Part shown: one piece after another, positions 32,482 to 43,200 of the stretch
Layout of the letters: the number at the start of each line of letters is the position of its first letter
Numbering within the stretch: the first letter of the stretch is position 1
NCBI GenBank assembly: GCA_950097015.1
Contig: CATNEN010000040.1
Span: forward strand, 285,452 to 349,451
Direction of reading: 5' to 3'
DNA: 64,000 bases
Origin: Macrostomum hystrix
Lineage: Eukaryota > Platyhelminthes > Macrostomidae
The notes under the pieces: model-generated
The model's database searches: none
Told to the model about the DNA's origin: nothing
The model's input: the letters and a program-made list of their open reading frames with translations, nothing else
Position numbers and translations under genes: made by a program

Positions 32482-33034
32482 TGCTTTTGTTAGCTGAAAT
32501 TCGAAATCAGAAATATACCAGATATGCTTTCATTTTACAGGTGAAGTTTATCTATCAAAGTAGCTAGTGGCCAAGTGGTTCAAGCTCAGAACTTCTAAGA
32601 CGCTTTGAACTTTGAGCCAATAAATGAAACAAACCAAGTGCTACACCAAGACATGGTGACAATACTTAATATGATATAAGGGCTGTCTGATTAAAAAGCA
32701 GGTGCTTTTAAGAAAATGCCTTATGATTAGGTTTGGCCAGGACTGGCATCAAGGTTTTGTTACAGGTAGACTTGCTATTTCTAAAAGTCAAATCAATAAT
32801 TGCTGGTTACAGATTTTAGACACAACTGCAAAGGTAAAGACTGTCTATGAGCTATGAGCAGGTAGAAAACATTTTCCCATTTTACCCTTTATGAAGGCTT
32901 AAAAACTCAATCTTTCTATGGACAAAGAGGGTTACTCAAATTTCTTCCTCAATTAATATTGGCATATAAAATTTAAAGCTTATTGTCAATGAAATGAATC
33001 AATAGGGAATCCAGGTACTTTGTTGAATGACATG
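32482..33034. other. Gene-free stretch
   Basis: A weak tRNA/SINE-head trace lies at about 32567-32620 (ggccaagtggttcaagctc). Nothing else seen. Confidence 0.35.
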
Positions 33035-33349
33035 CAGAGGTTGTAGCCTAGTGGTTAGGGCGTCGGACTCACGACTTGAAGGTCGGGGGTTCGATTCCCG
33101 ACTCCACTGGAACAATTTGCATCCTTTAGCAAGACACTTAACTCTGCATTGCTTCAGTTCACCCAGCTGTTAAATGGGTACCAGCATCAGCTGGGATAAT
33201 TGAAGGTGGGTGTGGCGTCCCCCCAGTCCGAGGACTGAACAGCTGTACACAGCCTTCAGATGCGCCGCGCATTAGCTGCGGCTGTGCTGTCGGCTGCACA
33301 TCTGACCCAATTGGGGCAGGTGTAATCAATTATTATTATTATTATTATC
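33035..33349 (+). mobile_element. Full-length tRNA-derived SINE, family A, with target duplication
   Basis: A box tagcctagtggttagggcg, B box gggttcgattcccg, full body (agcaagacacttaactctgc, cagctgttaaatgggtacc, ccagtccgaggactgaacag, tagctgcggctgtgctgtcg) and an (att)n tail. The 9-bp flanks AATGACATG at 33026-33034 and 33350-33358 are a perfect target-site duplication, so this is the best reference copy in the window. Confidence 0.95.
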
Positions 33350-33358
33350 AATGACATG

Positions 33359-34113
33359 AGTTTTTTTCTTCATTATAAAATTCTAACTACTTAGCTCTGA
33401 TTGAGAAATGTGAATTGACAACCACAAGGCCATAAGCTTTACTAAAAACTTCCCCTATCCTTTATCCACTACATAAAAATTATCTTTCTAGGATGGATTT
33501 CAGAGTAGAGAATAGCAAATATTTTTATAATTCCAATTTTCTAAAATTTGGATTCTTTAAACTTTAATTTAGATAGGTAAAATATTTAAATTAACCTTTT
33601 GGATTTCATTTTCCCAAAATTTTGTATTATCCAAGTAGTTGTAAAGCTAAGTATGTTCGATTGGATGTTGGAGTATTATTATCAGTAGGTATGAAATTTG
33701 ATTTTGTTAGAGTGTAATACACCTCATTGCATGTTAGAAGATGTTAGTGATGCAAATGAGATGTCAATGTAAATAAAATATTGCTAACAGTTGTATTTTA
33801 AAACTTATTAACCAGACAGTTTTATTTATCTGTTACTTCTTTTGGTTTTGGATTAACTTGCTATGTGAGGCTTGCCTAAACAGAACTATACCTTTCTGTG
33901 TCTCTAAAAGTTCTTGGTATAAGCAGAATTGAATATATGGTGGTCCCATGTTGACTTAGCATATTTTTCTGTAGCAGTGCTAAAGCTATTGAATTTAAGA
34001 ACCAATAATTGAGGCAAGCTATTGATTTAAAAAGCCATATAGTATTTGCTGTCAGGCAAGTAAACTCTTGGCTCTTTATTTGTGTTGAACTCTTCATTGT
34101 TCCTCTATCTATT
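33359..34113. other. Gene-free AT-rich stretch
   Basis: No exon, RNA gene or repeat array seen. Confidence 0.4.
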
Positions 34114-34806
34114 AGGGTAATGTATCATCAACTGAACAGTGTATCTTCAAAACCGAACAGGAATTTTGACTCTTTCCTTGGTCTCGTGCAAGTCAGAAAC
34201 AAGCTATTGTGTTTCACAGAACAACTAACTTGAAAGTTGAAAAAATTATCTACAAGCTGAGGCATGACATGCAATGAAGCATTTAGAGGAAGGAAAGATA
34301 TGGATGTTTCAGTAGAAATTTTTATTGCAAAAGCATACTTTTTAACAACATATTTTCAGCATATACTTTAGACTAAGATTGTATGCAGTTGCTTTCCAAT
34401 TAAATTACCATAAATGTAGTTATTTATAGAGTCTGAAAAATGCTTTCAAATGACACAATTTTTGATAGATCACTCTTTAAAATAAGATTGAACAACTCAC
34501 TCAAATTGTAAAACGGAACATCAAATTCTCTGTTCGGTTTGAAGATACATGCAAATCATTGTTCGGTTTTAGATGAAAAACACAAATAACTTTTTTCTAT
34601 CTGACAAAATTGCAAAAGCAGATACTTTTTAGAAAGATATAATTTGTAATTAAATACAATTTATCATTTATTTATAAGTAATATAGTTTATAATTCTATA
34701 ACTTGGCTTTTGATTTATCATCATATCTTAAATAGAAAATCTGTAGCTTAGGTTTGAAGTTAAAAAAATACACATTCTTGTTTGGTTGATGATACATTAC
34801 CCTATA
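34114..34806. mobile_element. MITE, ~690 bp, TA-type ends
   Basis: Left end agggtaatgtatcatcaact and, inverted, right end agggtaatgtatcatcaacc match over about 18 bp, next to TA on both sides. Subterminal inverted motifs tatcttcaaaaccgaacag (34142) and ctgttcggtttgaagatac (34533) repeat inside. No coding capacity. Confidence 0.75.
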
Positions 34807-35099
34807 GATTCAGCAAATGACATAGAAATAAAGGTAAAATCATTGATTCACACAAATTATGCTCACAAACCAACCTAATCTTAATGTAAATTTTATAGTG
34901 TACAACAATCCCCTCCATTCAGAGCTATAATTATTCTTCACTAGTCTTAATCATAGGCATAGGCCAACTTAAACATTTGCAAGCCTTTTGCATGTTGGCT
35001 TGGTTGTTTGGAGACTAGAAAAAAATCCTTAGCCCAAAGCTTCCTTTTTCTGATAGGGGATGAGTATGGAATACAGTTTGTAAAATCAGTTGCCAGACA
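34807..35099. other. Gene-free stretch
   Basis: AT-rich, nothing recognised. Confidence 0.35.
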
Positions 35100-35992
35100 T
35101 TAATGTTAAAGGGTTGCAAAAAGGCTTGGGTCAGATAGTGAGGCCTTGTGGGTCAGACTTGTCCCATGGGCCATAGTCAAGAAGGTGGCATGTGTATGCC
35201 GGAATGAAATTCAGGCAGGGCTACCTATGTACGCCAAATGTAACCATATGTACACCGAATATACCGTAATGCACCCATGCATGCTGATTAGTTAATTGTT
35301 TATCAGCTTATTAGGACACTGAATGGATACCGATGAATGGACATCGCGAGTCCTAAGTGTGGCGTCGGTTGATAACTTTGCTGACGTACTTGTCAGCACC
35401 TCAACCTCTAGAGCCATTTGAATTCAGAATTTTGAGTTTGCAGCAACAGAGAAAGCCAGCAAAGCCAAAGGTGGTAATTAATACAATTTAGCAGATTCAG
35501 ACATTCATTCTGCTTCTAACATTGTCAATGTCACGATGTGTATCCGTGTATAGTGTATTATAATAAAGTAAAAACCTTCCATTGCATCAAATATTCAACA
35601 AGTTTGGTTGTTGTACTATACCAACAAGTTTAGTCTTTTTTAATTTGTTTAACTGAAGATGTTAAAATTACCATTTTAAACTATTTTATGTCATTTTAAC
35701 TTATTTTAACTCATTCTTAGCAACTCAAACACACCCAAAGATTACTGTAAAGTTTTGGCAGAGATTGGAATAAGAATATACGGTAACCATAATAGAGAAT
35801 TAGCACTGCCTCATATGCCAACCTTATATCCCATATCATGCCACATGTACGCCAACTGTTGCAAGGCAGACCAAATGTACGCCGAATATCTTTAGCTATG
35901 CCTTATGCACGCCGGAATTTTCGACGAAAAAGGCCACCTTCCTGACTATGGCCCATGGGGCATGGGCTAGAGTTTGCTGGCCTCTGGTTTAT
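35100..35992. mobile_element. Nested MITEs: inner ~785-bp element in a hAT-like relic
   Basis: The inner element runs about 35168-35953 with inverted ends ggccatagtcaagaaggtgg and (reverse complement) ggccatagtcaggaaggtgg, flanked by catg. Near both ends are direct copies of atgtacgccaaatgt-like motifs. The outer flanks (right: ctctagcccatgccccat after ccagaggccagcaaa on the minus strand) look like the end of a hAT element, which the inner one would have interrupted. Confidence 0.6.
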
Positions 35993-37239
35993 AGGAATGG
36001 TTATAAGATCTGTAAAATATATAAACTAGGCCAATCATTTAACAGTGCCTTACAATTATGAATGATAAATGCAAAAATGCTTATAATAGGCCTTCTCTAC
36101 TTGTTAAAATTGGTTTAAAGTATTTTGTATGTCCATTATATATCTATGCACTATGATTTCAGTTTAATGGCACAGACCATATAGACATAAATTTGAGAAA
36201 ACTAAACTAAAAGTAATGTTTTTGCTATTTAGAAGCTAGAGTGTTTGTTAGGGTTAGAATTAATTAGATTGGCAATAAAAAAACAATTTGTTTCACAGGT
36301 TCTCATGATACAGCAAACTGGCATAAGCTTTTTGTACAGTCTAGTTCCTTTAGAAAAATTAAGTCGTTATGGGAAGCAAATCAGCAATTGCATTAACTTG
36401 CAAGAAGACAATATTTAGCTCTCTAGAAGGTCGCTTCTTGCATCTGCTCGTACCTAGATAGTTTTAAGCTAATTTAAGCTAAGTAAGTGTGCTAACTTCA
36501 AATCGAAAACGAAAACTGTTGTATATAGATAATTTATTTTGTTTTATGCAATTATAGTTTAAAAGCAGAATAAATAATCCGTTTTATATTACTACTACAT
36601 ATTTTTTTGTCTAAAAAAATTTGAAGCGTTTTTACTTTGTTTAAGTTAACATAAGATTCAAAAGTCATATTTGCTTCTCGCGATCCCAAATCTTACATGC
36701 AGAGATCTGATGAACGGCAGACTACTTTTCGGTATTTATTAGCTCATAACTGAGTAGGAGGGAACTATTTTCGAAAACATATTTGACTTTCGATGAAAAA
36801 GTTGGACAAGAATTTGTTTTTATTATAAACAGTCGATCAAATGAAATAATAAAAACAAAAATAACTCAAATTAGATGCACCTGGTCCATAAAAAAAATGA
36901 TTGCAAAAAATAAGTGCAATAATCTTTAACTAGAATATGTTCCTTGGTCACGTCAAAAAATCGAACGCTAATCACCAAACAAAAAAGCTATAATTCTGTA
37001 TATTATCGAATAAGTAATAAGCTGGTACAATTTTCATCGAAGCATAATAAATTATAGTTCTTAGGTAATGATAAAGACTGGGATGCCGGTACATTTGTTA
37101 TTGCACCCCATGACCGTTTCCTCTCCCTTAGATGCCGACACCATGAATTTTTTTATAAATTTCTCTTAATGAACCTCAAAAAGCGCCTAAAAACTTCGAG
37201 TTCGCATACGGGTGTGTGTGAGAACTGCTCAATGCGAAT
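35993..37239. other. Gene-free AT-rich stretch
   Basis: Downstream of RINT1; no exon or clear repeat. Confidence 0.4.
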
Positions 37240-40200
37240 TCACGCCTGGTCCAAGTCGATTCGCCGTTTCAGCACAGCCAGTGCCTCCTCTGGCGTCAGC
37301 GAGGCCACGCCCTGGTCCAGCAGCATCCGCAGCGGATCCTCGCCGTCGCGCGGCGGTCCGGCCAGCGCCTGGCGCAGCAGCGCCGCCGTACCCCGAGCCA
37401 GGCCAAGCAGGCAGCAGGCCTGGGCGCTCTCGGCCAATAGGCGATCTGGCCGGCCGCAGTACTGGGCAAATACCGGCATGAACACCTGCAGTGATTATTT
37501 ATAAGGACTTGCTCAATGCTTTAAGAATCATTTGTACACTGAAAGATACATGTAGATGTATACATGCTGTGACATTCTGTCTAAGACAGATGTAAGTTAT
37601 CTGAGGCTACTGAGAGCCAGAGTGCAGAAATCTGCCCGCGCGCGGTGCGCACATTGTCTATTTATAGCCATTGGCCAAAACGGGGTGGTACAAATATATT
37701 ACGTAGGAAAGCCTCACACCCTCCACCAAAAGTTCGAAAATCGCTCCAAATCAAACGGCATGAAAACACACAGACCAAAATTTAACTGTACGCTAGAAAA
37801 AAACACTTCAAACAATTAACCAACATGAGCGAATTGAAAGTCATTGTCACTGTTTGTCATTCAAGATCAATCACTTGGTCGGACTCCAAAGCCGACTCAG
37901 GCCATCCGCGGCGCCGTTGCTCTCGCCCGGCTGGTACTGGATCGCATAGTCGAAGCCCGACAGGTAGTGGGCCCATCGCTGCAGCCGCGGGTTGGCGTGG
38001 TCCAGTTGCAGGTACTGCAGCGGCTTGTGGTCCGACCGGATGATGAAGTGGCGCCCAAGCAGATAGTGCCGCAGTTTCTCGACCGCCCAGCGCACGGCGA
38101 GGCACTCCTTCTCGATGGTCGCGTAACCTTGCTCCGCCGCCGTCAGCCGCCGAGACACGAAGAGCACCGGGTGAATGCCGTCCTCAAACTCCTGCGTCAG
38201 CACCGCTCCGAGGCCGGTCTCCGAGCTGTCCGTCTCCAGGATGAAAGGCCGGCCGTAGTCCGGGGCGCGCAGCACCGGCTCGCTTGTCATCAGTGCCTTG
38301 GCCACCTCGAATGCTCGCGTGTGCTTCTCGCCCCAGGCCGCCGTCAGGTCCTCGGGCGTCGTTCTCCTGGTGAGCTCCGTCAGTGCCGCCACCTGGTCCG
38401 CGTAGTTCGGGATGAACCGGCGATAGTGGTTGAGCACGCCGAGCACCGATCGCAGCTGAGTCTTGGTTCGGGGTTGCTCAAGCGCCTTGATTGCCCGTAC
38501 TCGGTCCTCGCTGGTGCTGATCTCGTCGTTTCCCAGCTTAAATCCGAGGTAGTCCGTCGAGGTGCCGCCTAGAAAGCATTTGCGTGGCTGGACAGTTAGC
38601 CCAGCTGCTTTCAGCCGATTGAAAACTCGCCGTAGATCTTGCAGGTGCTGCTCGAACGTCTCGCTAAACACGGCGATGTCGTCGATGTAGGACTCCGCAC
38701 TGTCGATTCCGAGAAGCACCTTGTCCATCAGCCTCTGGTAGGTGGCGCTACTGCAGTTCAGTCCCATAGGCAGCACAGTGAACTGATACAGCTTGCCATT
38801 GGCCGCGAATGCTGTCAGCCGCTTGGAGTTTTCGGCCAGCGGGATCTGCCAGTAGCCCTTGCAGCAGTCGAGCTTGGATATGAACTTAGCCTTCGCGACG
38901 CTCTCCAGCAGGTCCTCGATGTTCTTCATCGGGTAGGAGTCGAAAGCCACCAGCTCATTGAGCGCCTTGAAGTTGACGGTGAACCGAACTGAGCCGTCCT
39001 TCTTGGCTACCAGACACACCGGGGAGCAGTAGTCGCTGTCGGACGGTTCGATGACACCCAGGTCCAGCATACGCTGAACCTCGTCCTGCAGAACTTGCCG
39101 GTATGCCTGCGGCTCCCGCCGCGGCCGGATGCGCACCACCTGGTTAGACGTTGTTCGAATTCGATGCTCCATCAGGCTCGTCCTGCCGGGGGTCTCGCTG
39201 AAGACATCTTTGAAGTCGCAAACCAGACTGTCTAGGAGCCGCTTCTGCCCGAAGTTCAGAGTGTCGGCCAGCTCCGGCAGGCCTGACTTCCTTTGTGCTG
39301 AGTCGATCTGGTCTGCCTTCCGAGTCGTTGCCAACAAGATTGACTCTCGCGAGTTATACTTCTTCAGCAGGTTGATGTGAAACACATTCGTATTCTTGCC
39401 GATTCTAATCCGATAGTTCACGTCGTTGCACTTCTCCAGGACCTCAAGGGGCCTCGCCATTCAGCATGCAGCTTCGTGGATGACGACGGCAGCAGCAGCA
39501 GCACTTGATCACCCGGCGCCAGCTCCCTCTCGCGAGACCTCCGGTCATACCAGTGCTTCCACCGCTTTCTTTCCAGCTCCTCGTTACTTCTTGACGCCTC
39601 CAGCCCTGCCTGCAGCCGGTCTCGTTGGGCCAGGACAAAGGTGATGATGTCCTTCTTCTCCGCGGTCAGCTTCTCGTCCCACGTCTGTCGCAGCAGATCC
39701 AGGGGTCCTCGGACAGTCCGGCCGTAGAGCAGTTCGAATGGTGAAAACCCAGTAGTCTCATTCGGAACCTCCCTGATAGCAAATAACAGGTATGGCAGGT
39801 AGAGGTCCCACTTCTTTTTTTCGCGGGCTGGTAGCCTTCGGAGCATAGTCTTGAGTGTGCCGTGAAATCGTTCCACAAGCGCCTGGCTTTGCGGGTGGTA
39901 CGGCGTTGACTGAATGCCTTCAACTCCAGTGCATTGGTACAAGGCCTGCAGCAACGCTGACGAGAAGTTCGTGCCCTTGTCGCTTTGGATCTCCTTTGGG
40001 AAGCCAGTTCTTGAGAAGCAGTCGATCAGCGCCTTGGCCACCGTTTCGGCGTCGATATTCCGCAGCGGAAAGCCCTCCGGGAACCGGGTCGCTGCATCGA
40101 TCACGGATAAAATGTACTTGTGGCCGCTTGAGGACTTCGGATACGGTCCGCTGATGTCAATGATCACCTTGCTGAAGGCTTCTTCTACTCCTGGTACTTG

Positions 40201-43200
40201 CACGAGCGGTACTTTTTGAGTGCAACCGATCCGAGCAGTCTTCTGACATTTGTCGCAAGTAGTCACGAAGTCCTTGACGTCTTTGGCCACGGTAGGCCAC
40301 CAGAATCGTTGCAGCAACCGCTGGCTCGTCTTCTTGACACCCAAATGTCCTGCGAAGGCACTCTCGTGAGCCTGAGTCAGCGCCGTCAGCCTGAGAGACT
40401 TTGGTAGCACTAGTTGGTCTTCGCCTGCTGCTTGGGTCCGGTAAAGCCGACCGTTAACCTTTATGATGGCATCGTTGTCGCGCAACTTCTCCAGCATTTC
40501 TCCGTCCTCCTGGAGTGCCGCCTCGTAGTCCCAAGCCATTTGGCCGATATTGGGTTCCAGTTTCTCTCTGTACTCTTGCCGTTGTTTACGCGCTTGGGCT
40601 CTGGTCAGTCTAGGCCTTTGTGTACTGGGGGGCTCCGGATCGATCTGGACTAGGCCGCTAGCCATAATGCCTTCGTCCGCGAGCGCTCTGTCCCCCTCGG
40701 ACTGGCGTATGGGGCAGACAGGAGCGCCCACCACCCCTTTCTCCTGATTGGCCGGAGGGTGCGGGTCTGCAGCCTGGGTCTCGTATGCAGTCTGGGCAGC
40801 GCCCGCAGCGTCAGTGGGGTTTTCGACCCCTGGGGCTAGCCGGCCAATCAAGTCTAATCCAATTAACGCGCTCACCGGTAGAGAGTCAGACACGCAGACA
40901 TCGGCAATTCCCTCAAAGCCGTTTAGGTGCAAATCCACTTTAGCAATAGGTAGCCGGTGTAGATCGCCTCCAAAGCATCGCAATAGTGCATGCCGCCCTG
41001 TCCAATTGATGTCTTCGGGGAGACAATTACGTCGAATTGTCGTTCGATCCGCTCCAGTGTCTAGGAGGAATTCCAGATCCTTGCCACTTGCCTTCCCCTT
41101 AATCATTCTGGTCCCTGTAGTGCTGGTGCCGACTTTCATGTCTTCCGAGGCCAGATGGATGCTGTTGTTCGGCTTATTCGGGCATTGGAACTTCTTGTGG
41201 GGGCCTCCGCAGTTAAAGCAGCTGATCTTCGTCTTCGACATTGGGGCTCTCTGAATTTCCCGGTGCCGGTCGGCATTGCTAGCCCTAACATGACTCACAT
41301 CCTGTGTTTCCTGACTCCGTTGATCGTGAGTTCCGCCGTTTCTGTCGTTGCTGCGGGCCATATAATAGTCGTCCGCTAATTGAGCGGCCTCCTTGATGTT
41401 CTTCGGCTTCCTCTCTCGCATCCACACCTGGAGTCCTCTCCCCAGCGAGTCCGAGAATTGCTCCAGCAGCACCTTCCGTCTGATGATGGTGTCGCCTCCT
41501 CGCAGCTCCTCACGCTCATCCTCGTCCACTCCAGCGGTCATCCATCGATCGAATAGGTCCTCCAGTTTCGCGGCGAACACTTGGTACGACTCCTCCGATG
41601 CCCTCCGCAAGGATCTGAATCGCTGCCGGTACGTCTCCTCGCCAATGTTATACCGCGCCAGGATTGCCGCCTTTGCCATCTCATAGTCCGCAATCGCTGC
41701 TGTCGTCAGGCTGTGGAATGCACTTTGCGCCTTGCCCGTCAGCAGTGGTCCAAGTCGAATCGTCCAATCTTGCTTCTGCCATCCGCATGATGTTGCCGAT
41801 CTCTCGAATGTCGCCAGAAATGACTCTATGTCGTCCGCGTCAGTCAGCTTGAACAGCTTTGGCTCCACGGTCTGCGGTCTCGGCTTGGACTCGGCCATGA
41901 GTCTGGCGAATTCCGCCTGCTGTCGTGCTAGCTGCTCCAGATAGAATGCCGACTGTCTCTCCTGAGCCTGTGCCATGTCCTGAAGTTGCCGACTCTGGTG
42001 CGTCAAGATCAGCTTCATCGTCTCCATGAGGTTGGCACTATCTATTCCGCTCAGTTCCTCGCTTTCAGTGGCACCAGTCTCCATCTCTGCCGAGCTCGTC
42101 CTGTTGGAGGCTGCAGATTCGCCTGTTGTATCTCTGGATCGCAGGTTGTATGGCTTAGTTGAGCCTGCACCGCTGCCACCATGTGACATTCTGTCTAAGA
42201 CAGATGTAAGTTATCTGAGGCTACTGAGAGCCAGAGTGCAGAAATCTGCCCGCGCGCGGTGCGCACATTGTCTATTTATAGCCATTGGCCAAAACGGGGT
42301 GGTACAAATATATTACGTAGGAAAGCCTCACACATGCATACATGTTTGATGCACTAATCCATGGACTAGGGCTGTTTCATCCTGCTGGTAGCCATTATAC
42401 AGCTGGGTGTACTGAATCTATGATAATCACTTTAAGTGTATCTCTCAGGGCAAAAATTGTTTACCTTGTGCTGGAATAGGACCAAGACTCCTAAGCCCCT
42501 ATCATGAATAGTTGCATACTGCACACAGGGGGGGTGAGTGGCAGAGCTGTTAACGCGTTTGCCTGTCTGCCAATGTCCCAGAATCATCGAAAGCCCACCT
42601 TAGTGACGGTGTGCGCAAAGTGCAGTCCGCCAGCGTGGCTGAACCGCATGCCCAGCAGCTGCCGCATGAGCAGCCGGTTGAGTCCGGCCGCCAGGCGGCG
42701 CCAGACTGGCCGGAAAACCGCCGGCTGCAGGCGGTCCCGGCAGGTCTGCAGAGAGTCGCGAACGGCCAGGAACAGCGCGGCCAGAGCCGGAGCGTCGTCC
42801 GGCCGGCTGGACAGGAAAGCGTCCGGGGCGAGGCTCTCCAGCAGGGCGGCCAGCTGGTCTAGGATGCCGCGGACCAGGGAGTCCAGCAGCTCGGACTGGG
42901 TGGCCGCCAGCCGTTTGGCCACCGGCGCGAAGACTCCGGCGCTGGAAGTGTCATCGATGACGCCGACGACGGCGCCCACAGAGAGCTCGGCGACGGCTGT
43001 CGGTTGCCTTTTTGGGAAGAAATAAAGAAATTAAAAGTAAAACTACACACAAGTATATGGCCGTAACAGCCTATATGTATCGAACTACAATTTAACAACA
43101 CATTCCTTACAGACTGAAAGCTTTAGCAGAGCCTTAAATCTCACTAAACTCACCTGCCAGCGTCCTCATCAACTGTCGCTGTAGAAGCCGAAGACGCAGC

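Larger units (their letters stand above)
37568..42332 (-). mobile_element. Gmr1-type Ty3/gypsy LTR retrotransposon, 4,765 bp
   Basis: Two 151-bp LTRs (37568-37718 and 42182-42332) look identical by eye, begin TG and end CA, and are flanked by the 5-bp duplication CATGC (37563-37567 and 42333-42337). The coding order on the minus strand is capsid, zinc knuckle, protease, integrase, then reverse transcriptase and RNase H. Ordinary Ty3/gypsy elements have integrase last; integrase before RT is the mark of the Gmr1 group (first described from Atlantic cod). The element sits in the last intron of RINT1 in the sense direction. A tRNA-Leu primer site and a purine tract are present. One frame break separates the two reading frames. 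Confidence 0.95.

Noticed and set aside
33040-33120. Possible tRNA gene (A and B boxes)
   Set aside because: The sequence continues into a SINE body with an (att)n tail and target duplications; it does not fold as a whole tRNA by eye. The same applies to the other box-bearing copies.
42504-43025. 173-codon plus-strand frame
   Set aside because: Antisense shadow of a RINT1 exon, partly SINE.
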